This document shows, piece after piece, positions 10,525 to 20,893 of a stretch of 64,000 nt of DNA (positions within the stretch are counted from its first letter, which is position 1; every line of letters begins with the position of its first letter). The position numbers and the translations under genes are program-made. Under the pieces are notes generated by a model, which was given only the letters and a program-made list of their open reading frames with translations, had not been told where the DNA came from and ran no database searches. The stretch is taken from positions 496,001 through 560,000 of the forward strand of contig JABMLP010000002.1 in the NCBI GenBank assembly GCA_013176395.1, in the 5' to 3' direction. Origin of the DNA: Venturia oleaginea (lineage: Eukaryota; Ascomycota; Dothideomycetes; Venturiales; Venturiaceae).

Positions 10525-12023
10525 TCATGATACCGACCATATTTTCAGGAAACCCTCCCTTTTTGTTGTATCAATGTCGTGACTACTCGTTGCCGACAAG
10601 GTGTGGCTTTCTTCATCTTCATCGACCCGTACGACTCGCGTTGCCTCCTTCTCAGACCCCGAGTCGCTCTCGGAATCAGGCTCTTCGTCTACGGATCCAC
10701 AAGACGAAGACCCGCTTGAAGATGAGCTCTCCGAGTCGCTACTAGCAGCTTGGAAGTCATATCGCTCTTTGCAAGCCACCGTAGCAATGATACTGCCACT
10801 TCCATGTACCAACGTAGCACAGACGAGATCACTCTCGCTATGAACAGTGAATTCCTCATCCCAGCTTATCACTCCACCTCTTTGCTGAGGATTCTTCCAC
10901 ATCCTCATCTTCCCATCTGTGCCTCCAGCCCAAATCTCCGAGCCTTCTGTCGTCGGAACAACATCGAATGACAACCGTACAGCCGTTTTGGCTTCTCTGC
11001 CCATCAAGCACCCCACGCGTTTTCCGGCACCACGGATGTCGTAGATATGTATGCCAGCACTATGCCGTTCGGCTACGTAGAGATATCGTCCACAGGGTGA
11101 CCACTTGACCTGTGATATACCTTCTCCAAAGCGGTTGCAACCACCCTCGATTTGGTCGGGAGAGAATGTTGTAACGAGCTCGCCCCTGCCAGCTCCAGCG
11201 TATATCGCGATTTTTCGTCCCAAAGTGCCCATGGCAAACATGTCTTCCACACTCAAATCCATAGTCGAAATTATGTCATTTGGACCAGTGATTTCTCTTG
11301 TCCAATCCAGACCTTTCGGGTTGTAGTGTCCAGCATTCTTTCGATATCCGATTTTCTTTCGCTCCATGGGTCCCTCGTTACAGCGGCTAATATCGAAGAT
11401 GGCAAGTTCGGCAGTAGCGCCAGCAATGAAATGTGTTCCTTCGTGGTTGAATACGAGACTGTGTGGTGCTTTCCATGCCTCCGTTGTTGGGCAGACAAGA
11501 GGGTATACTGCCCAGATTGCGGTATCTAGAGATAAGGCATTCTTCAGCTTGATGCCGTTTTCGCGTGCGGCGTACAAGATGAGAGTCGAATTATGGTCTT
11601 GGAGGTTGAAGTGCGGATATATTGCTGTGGAGAATATGGGATCTGGGGACGTGAGGGAGGAGTATGGTTTTAGTTCGTGAAAGGAGTCCGGTGAGAGAAG
11701 GTCCTCAGGGCTGTTTACTGTTTGTTCGTGAGCGGTTGGAGGGAGCAGGACTACGGAGACGTACAGGACTATGGTCTCTATAGTGTTGTCTGCCCTCGTT
11801 GTGATCAATGAGGTTCCATCTGGTGTCCTAGTAGAATTAGCTACGCGGTTCAACCCCCTCTAGAGCAAGAATGTTACCATTGCGCTGTCCTTGCAGTCTG
11901 GACCCAAAATGGGCCAGCATCTGAACGTGTCGAGCTTGAGGTTGGACTCCAAGGTTCTTCTGCTATACACCTGATTTGCGGGTGCGCCGGCGTCTCCAAC
12001 TGTTCAGACTCATACTTGATCAT
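10525..12023 (-). CDS. WD40-repeat protein of the Swt21/WRAP53 (TCAB1) family
   Basis: Exons 12023-11878, 11827-11765 and 11710-10525 give 464 aa. The first intron (50 nt, GCTAAT branch) joins AQ to WTPDGTSLITTRADNTIETI; the second (54 nt, stop-free and in frame) restores IVLPEDLLSPDS. WD40-like blades are visible at QWTPDGTSLITTRADNTI, LVFNHEGTHFIAGATAELAI, MDLSVEDMFAMGTLGRKIAI, VKWSPCGRYLYVAERHSAGI and RLSFDVVPTTEGSEIWAGGT. In animals WRAP53 binds CAB-box RNAs and telomerase RNA; yeast Swt21 is linked to spliceosome assembly. A Ser/Asp/Glu-rich acidic insertion (SSDSESSSSSGSSS) interrupts the last blades before the terminal FLKIWSVS strand. Start chosen because exon 1 (MIKYESEQLETPAHPQI) continues in frame into the first blade. 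Confidence 0.85.
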
Positions 12024-12354
12024 CTGGAGTTGTCGCGAAAGATATACAATTCCTCCTAAGAGTAGCAGTGATAATTGCTCTCAGAGGTAAAGCTGTGTCA
12101 AAATCGGTTGATGGCCCAATCTTGAGTCTGTTGGTCATTTACTCAAATTGCGAAATCGGTGAACAGCAAGTCTCGAGCTTGTTAACATTCCTTGAGAATT
12201 TGATGAAAGATGTTGTAGTAACGCAAATTATGAAATGGGCCTCAATAGATAGATATGCACAGAAGCTATGACCATCATGATCCTCGATAATCACCCCCGT
12301 TCTCACAGTCATTTCTCCCCATGACAATGAGCACACGACAAGACATAATCGCCA

Positions 12355-13320
12355 ATGTCCTCCTCCCCATGGACTGACTCTCCATACCTGCGGTCTCTTC
12401 TGGTAATTGCTTCTCAGAAGATTGCACAGTGCCCGGACTAACTCCAACACTAGTCCGGAGCTCTCGCAGGCACCACGGTCGATCTCTCCCTCTACCCAAT
12501 CGATACCCTCAAAACCCGTCTCCAATCCACCGCCGGCTTCCTTCCCTCTGGAGGCTTCTCAGGCATATATCGAGGTGTTGGAAGTGCGATTGTGGGATCA
12601 GCTCCCGGAGCAGCATTATTCTTCGTAACCTACGACTCACTAAAACGACATTTGACTCCCACACCAAAAGTCCAATACACAGCTGATGGAAAGGCCTATT
12701 TCCCACCGGGAGGCGTAGCAAAAGAAGAGCAATGGAGAGAACCATTGGTACACATGGCAGCCGCTTCGGCGGGAGAGGTTGCAGCATGCGCCGTCAGAGT
12801 CCCAACGGAAGTGATCAAACAAAGGGCACAGGCGATGCAACATCCCACCTCTCTTTCGGCACTGACACATATTCTATATCAATACAAGACGATAGGCTTC
12901 TTGGGAGTTTGGAAAGAGATGTATCGTGGATGGTCAATCACAATCATGCGCGAGGTGCCATTCACAGTCATACAGTTTCCTCTCTGGGAAGGATTGAAGT
13001 CATGGAGGAGGGCGCAGAAGTCTTCATCTGAGATTTCGGCGCTGGAATCTGCGTTATTTGGATCGGTGTCTGGCGCTGTTGCGGCGGGAGTCACGACGCC
13101 TCTGGATGTGCTCAAGACGCGTCTTATGCTTTCGAGAGAGAAGGTCGGGGCCTTGGAAATGGTCAATCGGATCATCAAGGACTCGGGACCGAGAGCCTTC
13201 TTCGCTGGAATTGGGCCTAGGATATTCTGGATCTCGGCGGGTGGATCTATTTTCTTGGGAACTTATCAATGGGCGAGCAATACACTTGGTGGTGGCAGCG
13301 AGAAGGTTGAAGAGATATAG
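12355..13320 (+). CDS. PET8: Mitochondrial S-adenosylmethionine carrier
   Basis: Two exons, 12355-12402 and 12454-13320, give 304 aa. The 51-nt intron has donor GTAATT and branch GACTAAC. Exon 1 encodes MSSSPWTDSPYLRSLL, joined to SGALAGTTVDLSLYPIDTLK. The three carrier signatures are YPIDTLKTRLQ, VPTEVIKQRAQ and TPLDVLKTRLM, close to Pet8/SLC25A26, including the short length and the GWSITIMREVPFTVIQFPLW segment of the second repeat. It would import SAM into the matrix for methylation, lipoate and biotin synthesis. The 331 bp separating it from the divergent Swt21-like gene (12024-12354) should hold both promoters. A second, longer SAM-carrier-like gene lies 5 kb upstream. Confidence 0.9.
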
Positions 13321-16300
13321 AAGGAGGTTCAATCCGGATGGGCATTTCAATATAAGATACCAATACACTCAGATGGAACACGGCATTTAATTGTCGAAAA
13401 GTTTACGAGCAGGCTTATGCTTCCCCCGAGTCGGGCTGATTTTCAATAGGTTAGTCACCAATGGCGCCGTGACAGAAAGAAGCTCAACCTGGGGTTTTGC
13501 TCCAGCTGCAATAACTGCACTATCTAACCAGTATTAAAGCTTGTATTCAGCGACCGTTACTTCATCATACATTTGTACCATGGATGACACCAATCTTCAT
13601 GGTTGGACCGCTGAAGGAAGGCCAAGGCCATTGTTTCAATTAGCACACGATAAAATAGAGGTCATCCATCTACAACAACTAGCATATGTGCGGCCGGCGG
13701 GACGGGGAGGATGGAGGTTCTCCGATCTTGGACAGGGTCTCATGGTGGTATGGTATTGCAAATGAGATATTTTTTATACGCGCGCGTTGTGACCCCCAAA
13801 TAAGGGCTGCTTGTCAAAGGGTGTAGATTATACAAGCCCCGTGACGAGATTGGTTATCGCTCAAGGCGATAACGTTAATAGCCACGGATACCAGATCGAA
13901 TAATGACGGCTATCGTGTCCCACTCCGTCGAGGATATAAGCTGTCGAGTACAAAAGCCTGCCTGGACCAGGAAAGATCCGGACAAAAAATCCTTCTTCCG
14001 TACAGCATCGGATTGTTCTGGTTTGCTTATTAGACTAAAGGTCTCTTTCTGAGATTGTTAGCCAAGTTGGTGTAGGAGTTTCCGACCACCCAAGGTCTTC
14101 AATATTGTTGGTTCATCTTGGGCGATGTGGAGTCTTGCCAATCACTGTTAATTTCGAACCGTGCTGATGATACTTGTCGTCAATGAGGTGCGTCTCTCCA
14201 GAAAAGGCTCAGGAAAGTCTTAGACAAGCACACCATAAACAGCGATAAAGCAAGAACAAAAGAGCGCGGGTCATGTCATGCATATTAGGTATCAGAACTA
14301 TCCGCTACATCACATGGCCATTGTATGCGTGCTTGGTGAGGATATGTATGTTGTAGGGAATGGGGTCTGTTTATATCCCGAGACAAGTAGAGGCTTTGCA
14401 AACTTGTGAAAGGTTATCGAGGTCGGCTATTACTGATAGCGATGATAGTTATAGCCTGAATACCCGACTAAGCGATTTCTGAAGGTGTATAAAGAGAATC
14501 AGGTATGTACTTTGAGATGACAGAGCTGTTAAGGAAGGAGCCATGGACATGGCACATGATGTAATCAAGACAGTATATATAGCTAGCACCCCGAGATAAT
14601 AAAACAACAAGCCTCTTCACTCATAACCTCACCAAGGGCGCGAAGCAAGAGTCGAGCGTCACCATGGACGGGCTTGATAGTCTACTCATGCTCAATCGGC
14701 GTTTCTTTTAAGCGTTCTGATTTTGCTGCTTTTGGTCGGTTTTCTGTTCGCTGTTACGACTTGAGTGCGGATTGTGGTGGTAAGTATCCTCGCTAAAAAT
14801 CGAGATGATCATTCCAGAGATCATGGTCTCATCAGTATTTTCCATGAGAGCTGAAACAACATTACTCTATCTGGGTTATATATGGTAGTGTTAAGTTGAG
14901 AAGATGATCTTTCAGTACGGCGATACAATATTGTAAAGTGGACGAGTGGATGTGGAGGTTTCTATCAGCATTTATCTTAAAGGGTAAGTTACATATTGCC
15001 CAGAGCAATAATTACAAGGAGACATGGCTAATATGAGCTAGGAAATAAGAACGCAACCCGTCTCAAACCTTCATAAGTATACGCAAACTCGGGCTCTTTT
15101 GGAGTGTATAAGGACACCAGTTTCCAGAAAGTGAGGGTGTAGAGCGTTTCAAGATCCCAACCCAATTTCATGCTCTGACTGCAGAAGCTTCGACACACAC
15201 AAGTACCGGAGATATCTCTGGAGGTTGGGAGTGCGCTGAGTATCTTGATACGTTTGGGAAGTATTGAAGATGTATTCATCGCAGATAAGACGATCGTCAT
15301 CAATGAGGTTGAAAGAACAGCTTCAGCGTGTACAACATTAATATCGCCTTCAAAAGTGGCTCTCGTACATCCTATTCGCCGTACTCGACGCGATCAATGT
15401 TCTATACTCCCCGCACTGACTTAATCGAAAACCAAGCAATCCATGATAGGTGACAACCTGAGCGCTTCTATCATTGCCGTCTCTTCATATTTTCGCGGTT
15501 ACTTATACCACAAAATAGTCATCCCACGGTCGGAGGTTGTTACAACTGCGGCTAATAGAGGTAAGTTATTAGCCCGAGGCTTTCTTGATCATCGATATCC
15601 TCCCTTGAGAAGTCGCTCTTTGGGAGAGCGCTAATTTTCTCGGCTGTATGGGACCAAGGATACAAAGCAATGACAGGCGAAGCCTCTGTCCATGCTCTGG
15701 TGGCATATACTCAAGCAGGTCTATTCACCGTTGACTGCAACGGGAAGGGCTTCGCTCGAATACAAGGCTTGTTCGAAATCATTATGACTGGTGGTGATGG
15801 ACATCATCATCATTATATTCTGTAGTCAGCGTATTTATTCGATCTTTCCTCATGTCTTCTTTTCTCATCCATGGTAAACCCTTGCAAAAAAGAAAAAACC
15901 TCCTCGTTCCTCAAGAATTTTTAATGAACACGAATATGACCATTGGGTCCTCGTTTTGGCAGAGAATGGTTTTGTTGACGAGAAATTGAGCTTGGGAAGT
16001 TCTTTTATACAACGGCTTGCGGACTTGTCACTATTACCTCCGTTCTAACCTGAAACCTTTGCATTGGATAGAAACTGTGAGCAGGCTGATTCTCGAAGTA
16101 AATGGTAAATTTCGTGGATTTCACCGCCATATCTTGCTAGATTGCCAAAAACCAATCATAACGCCTTCGACAACTGTAAGGGTGAACAGTACGAGGCAGG
16201 ATCTTGGAAGCAAGCAAAATCAAGAATGTATTTTTGGTAAACCTTTTTAAATATTATCTCAATTTGTATGGAGAGCAGGGAAGGTGACGATTTCTCTTTG

Positions 16301-16375
16301 CGAAGTGATGAAACTTCAACCCAACTCAATCATCACCACCTCTTCCCCTTCAAAACTGCTCCTTATATCCAAAAT
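13321..16375. other. Long gene-poor stretch with possible coding remnants
   Basis: Three kilobases without a gene I can support. Fragments with coding-like sequence occur: an open stretch at about 15624-15825 (contains SAVWDQGYKAMTGEASVHAL) and another at about 15921-16046 (contains EHEYDHWVLVLAENGFVDEK), in different contexts, lacking a shared start, and without a family I recognise. No tRNA, TIRs or long repeats were seen. It could be a decayed gene or simply intergenic. Confidence 0.4.
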
Positions 16376-17173
16376 CTATCCCTTATACCTATCACTCCCC
16401 AAAAACGCCTGAACACCCTGCCTACTCTCGACCCCATCAACCAACTGTTTTAACCTAGGATACTCCTTCAATCCTGCCCCCCCATCCTTCGTCAATCCCT
16501 CCTCATGAATAACCTGATAAACAACCAAATCGGCATAAGTAATACGATCATCCAGCACGAAAGGACCCTTTTGAGAAAGAGGACTCTGTTTAAGATGGGT
16601 TTCGATGGCAGAGAGGTAGCGGACGCGGTCGGTTTTGCAGTGGGCGGGATAGGTGGTGTCTTTGTTTGGAGACAGGAAGGCTATTACGAAGAGAGTGCGC
16701 CCTGTGCAATTCATCAGTTGAATTATAATTTGGGATGGATGGGACAATGATGGATGTGAATGCGACAAGACTCGTGGTCCGACCACGAATGAAAGACACA
16801 ACTAACAATCAGCACCCAAATCACAAACCGCATCAACAAAATACCTCTCCTCCTCACTCGTCCCATCATAAGCACCCAACTGCCTAGTCCAACTCCTCAA
16901 AATAGCATAACTCTGCGTCAAAATCTTGCCATTGAGCTCAATAACCGGGACCGCTTTCAATGGATTCATTTCGCCCAGTTTACTATCCTTATGGCTGGGA
17001 AACTCATAAAAGGTGTATCAAGTATCGGTATAGGCAATGCCGGCGTCTTCGCAAAGAAGACGGATAACTTACCCTCGACCGCGGGAGAAGAAATCGAAGT
17101 AGTGATTGTGTGGGACACCGCCTAGTTTTTGGTTTGCAGCGCCTGAGGTGCCTACGTTGGTTGTGGTGGGCAT
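16376..17173 (-). CDS. Glutathione S-transferase, sigma/alpha-like
   Basis: Exons 17173-17073, 16994-16807 and 16701-16376 give 204 aa, the usual cytosolic GST size. The N-terminal thioredoxin fold reads HYFDFFSRGRG (Tyr in the catalytic region), then NPLKAVPVIELNG (the cis-Pro motif) and LTQSYAILR (the glutamyl-binding QS). The helical C-terminal domain begins around YDGTSEEERYFVDAV and includes KGPFVLDDRITYADLVVYQV, with the N-capping-box Asp typical of GSTs. Introns are 78 and 105 nt. It would conjugate glutathione to electrophiles in the cytosol. Codon ending changes from C to G/T within exon 3, a pattern seen in several genes here. No neighbouring biosynthetic genes suggest a special substrate. 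Confidence 0.88.
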
Positions 17174-17686
17174 TTTGAAGCTTCGTATGCGATATGGTGA
17201 GTAACGGGGTAAAAAGGGGAAGCACCGGAGTGATGGTACAATGGAGAAGGACCACAGGATTTGTAGACAGGTCGAAAATAAGAGTAGCTGATTCGAAATC
17301 TGACGTTGAGTGTGAAGATGGTCCCTAATGGTTGTTCTAGACTCGTTGATCGTGTCCGTCGATCCGATCCGAGGTGCATCTTTGCATTAGATCGAGAGCT
17401 TCTATTTTCGGTCAGCAAATTCATTTTGCTAACTGCTCTTACTCAACCGACAGGGGTGTCAAATAGGGAGAAGCGGCCCTAGGAAGAGTAGGGATAGGAA
17501 AATTAACGATAGACATTAGAAGATCCAGGACCATTGCACCGTCTGATCTTTCCATGGGCGGAGCACTCCAGTAGGGTCGGAAGATCGATTCAGCATTGAG
17601 GAATTCAGATATCTACTGCAGATGCACTGTGCCTGTGCTAAATCTTGTTCAACGATCAGTAAGAGACTGACTACCAATCAGAATCA
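17174..17686. other. Intergenic, GST promoter and 3' flank of the G-patch gene
   Basis: Half a kilobase with no gene or repeat that I can support. Confidence 0.5.
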
Positions 17687-19861
17687 TCAATCATCATCCT
17701 CATCATCACTCCCAAATATAGCGCGGAAAACTGCTTCGCCAGGCCTCTCTGCCTCCAGCGCTGCATTCCTCTCCACATCAACGACTTTCTCTTCTATGTT
17801 TGGCAGATGTGTAGGAAAGGCAGGTTGATCGGGTGTTCCTCCTTCAGTACCACCAGATGAAAATCGCCGTTGTGCGGCCTCCTGCAGCATCTGTTCCATG
17901 ACTGACTTTGACACGATATCCGGGACGGTCGATTTACGTTCTTCGTTTCCTGCCACGGTTGTTCCGGGATCTACCTGAACGCTTGAAGGTGGTTGAACAT
18001 TAAATCGTTTGCACACCAGTCGCGTCGGATAAAATCGTAGTACAGATCGTGTCATCGGACCATACATCCCCATCTTTGCTGCTGTTTCTGCTGGGTCCTC
18101 TGGTTTGGCAGTCGGCTTGCTCAGCAGCGGCGTCGCCGAGTCTTTACCTCCCGGGTTTATCGAGCCTTCGAAAGTGCTAGATGAAGAGGTGAAACGAGAT
18201 GCCATCATGCCAGTCATTGGTCTAAACACTCGAGCAGCTTGTGAAAATTCGTTCAGTTCATTCTTCCAATCGTTAACGGAGAACTTCGGCGCTCTTTCAG
18301 GAAGTACGTCCCGCAATCCAGCGCGAAGCTCAAGGTAGGAACGATACCGAGCACGCTTGTTTTCGTCTTCAGCGTATGGCATCCAGCCACTGATACCCCG
18401 CTGCAGCGCTCCGAGAGCAAGATCTTTGTCTAACGGTGGGACTAGACTCCACATATGCTTCTGCTTGTCCGCTTCTGACTTTCGGAAACCTTCTGGTGGC
18501 GCTTCACCTTTTCCTTGAGGAAGATCCTTTCTTCCAGAAATGGCAGCGAGGCGATCTCGAGCAGCAGGGGTCAGGAAATCAAAAGCAGACTTCCCCGGTA
18601 AGGCGGCCTCGCCAAGCAGAGCAGCACGGGCTTTTGGATCGAGCGTTGAACTTTTGGCTGTGTCGGTCGTAGATTGCCATTTCGCACCAAGAGCAGGGGT
18701 TGAAGAGATTTTGGAGCTCTTCCAACCTTCTGGGATCTTAGGGGGCGCGTATCTGAAAGTCGTCGAAGACTCTGCGGAGCTAGTTGACAAGATGAAGCCG
18801 TCAAGAGGCAGTCGTCCATCGTGACATTTTCGAAAACTTGCGGCTGACTTTCGAGCCATGACCTTCTTCGAAATGAAGACTGGACGTGCTGCAAGTAAAG
18901 GGTTTGCAGAAGGAGTCTTGATCTTTTTTGCCTTTTTGTCTGCACCTATCGTTCGATTGTACGATATTTTTGGCCCTATCTCGTAAGGGTCTTCGTCGTC
19001 CGAACCAGTGTCGTTCAAAACGCCCATTCCGAACCCGCCCTTCTTTGCTGTGCCTTTTCCTTTGAGAAGCTTTGGTTTGCTGAAGAAAAACGCGCCGTCT
19101 TCCTCTTCGTCTCGCTTCGATTCCACCGTGCGATCTGTAAAGCTTGAGAGTGAAGTCTCGCCCGTGTAGCCCAGCCCTTTCTGATCATTCTTCCTAAGGA
19201 AACCAATCATTTTGCTGTTTTCAGGAGCAAACAGATGTAGCTCTTCAGCGGCTCCTCCGGCTTCACCATCTTCCGATAGTCGTGCCTTGCGTCGTATCTT
19301 TGGGCCTACTCCTTGACCTGGTCGCCATCCCATGCGTTGTAGCAACTTCACGCCCATTGTTTCTCCGGCAGGTAAAGCCAAATCCATGAAGACATCGCGT
19401 TTTGATGCTTCCTCAGCAGTAGATCCCAAGCCTGAAAATGCGGTCGACGTTTGCAATTTCTGGGCCTCTTCTGCATCCGCAATGTCCTCATCGTCCATAA
19501 AATCCTCGGCTTTTTGCTGGGCTTTGGCGCGATTGGTCCGCGAGGAGACGAAAGTCTGTGGCGTCCACCCATCCTTGGATCCTACTGTGTTGAAGTACCT
19601 AATCAACTGTCTGTATGAGTGTCCTTTTTCTGCTTGAAGTGGAGAGTAATCTTACCCAGCGCTGAATCCACCTGTGAATGCTCCGTGCAGCCTTTTCCTC
19701 CCTCTCTCATCTCTAACTTCCTGTTGCCAAACTGGGACATAGCTTCCGTCGTCCCTCACTTCTGAACCAAGCGGCGGTAAGGGTGTTCCGTGGAAGGCAT
19801 ACGGTGATTCGGTCTCCTGCAGACGCTCTTCAAAAGCAGAGCGCGGGCGTTTGTTGGCCAT
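17687..19861 (-). CDS. G-patch protein, GPATCH1-like (DUF1604)
   Basis: Exons 19861-19656 and 19598-17687 give 705 aa; the 57-nt intron joins [11 protein letters not shown] to [16 protein letters not shown], the hallmark of the DUF1604 N-terminal domain (residues about 1-95). The G-patch follows at about 149-195: [20 protein letters not shown]. The C-terminal region has KAYGLEL-like blocks typical of GPATCH1 ([29 protein letters not shown]) and ends in an acidic DDEDDD tail. GPATCH1 is associated with the spliceosome and G-patches stimulate DEAH helicases; nuclear location and a splicing role are inferred from family. It is divergent from the Kin1-type kinase gene. Confidence 0.9.
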
Positions 19862-20893
19862 GATTTTTATGTTGGAAGCATCTAGCAGCTGTGCAACCGG
19901 ATCGTGGTGGTTCTCGCACTATGTGCAGCCACGTATTGGGATTGATGTTTCTGCTATTCGTATCTCGTTCTCGGGTGTAGATCTTTGAGGTAAGACACGA
20001 CGCGGGACAGCGACAGTGGCTCTCCACTAACATTCCCGCGCTTCACTTCTGCCAAACGCGACTAATACTAGCATACAATCCCCTTTCTGCGACACATATC
20101 ACTGAACAGATGCGCATCACCTGCACTCCTATTCCAAGACGAAGCCTGCGCTTTTACGAGCGACCAGGTCGTCAGCAGCCAGAGAGAGTCACGCCAAACA
20201 ACAACATATCGTAACTCCAGCCAAGCCCACCCTCCTCCACCAACTCGCCTACTTCAAACCTCGAGCCGATTGACTTCCTCTCTTACTTGAACGACACTGC
20301 CACTGTCTCTGCCCTCTCCGCCAGACGAAGAGCTCCCTTGTTCTTTAGAATCCCGAAGCCATAAGATACCGTTTTGCATCTGAGTTGGGCATTGGGACCC
20401 TATATCTACGACGTCCAAGGTCCACTCCTGTATTACAAGGTGAGAATCTCTCTTTGTTTAGAAACCTTTATATTCGGCATGCTATGTTACCCTGCACCTA
20501 CTCTATGGATCTTCACAGGCTGGCCGCGACCACTGCCAAAGCTGTCATAACGAGCACGATATCGGTTGCAGGCCGCGCACGACCGTTGCGCTGCTGTCCA
20601 CCTTTCATAGTTGCCCTTAATCTGTAGTTGACATGTCAGAGAGCCTATCTGTGGCTCTTGGCGCTCTTCTCTACCTTGCTTAGACGTCGTCACCCTCTCT
20701 TACGGCTCAATTCGGACGTCTCTGATTATTGGCTGACTTGTCCGGCAGCCTGTTCCTGCTCTCAATTGCCTACCTCGAGCACTTTGATAGCCGTGCTATA
20801 AGCATCGAAAGCGACATTTCCTCTATTTCAAATCTGGGCAGCAAAAGGCGGAAGCAGCAAGCAGCGATAAGCTGAGTTGGAAGCAGCTTCGAC
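19862..20893. promoter_or_regulatory. Divergent promoter region and long leader of the kinase gene
   Basis: 1.03 kb between two divergent starts (G-patch gene and Kin1-like kinase). The kinase leader is pyrimidine-rich and contains several upstream ATGs, for example at 20481 and 20505. A possible leader intron runs 20440-20518 (GTGAGA donor, TTCACAG acceptor), without a strong branch site. No TATA box stands out. Confidence 0.45.
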
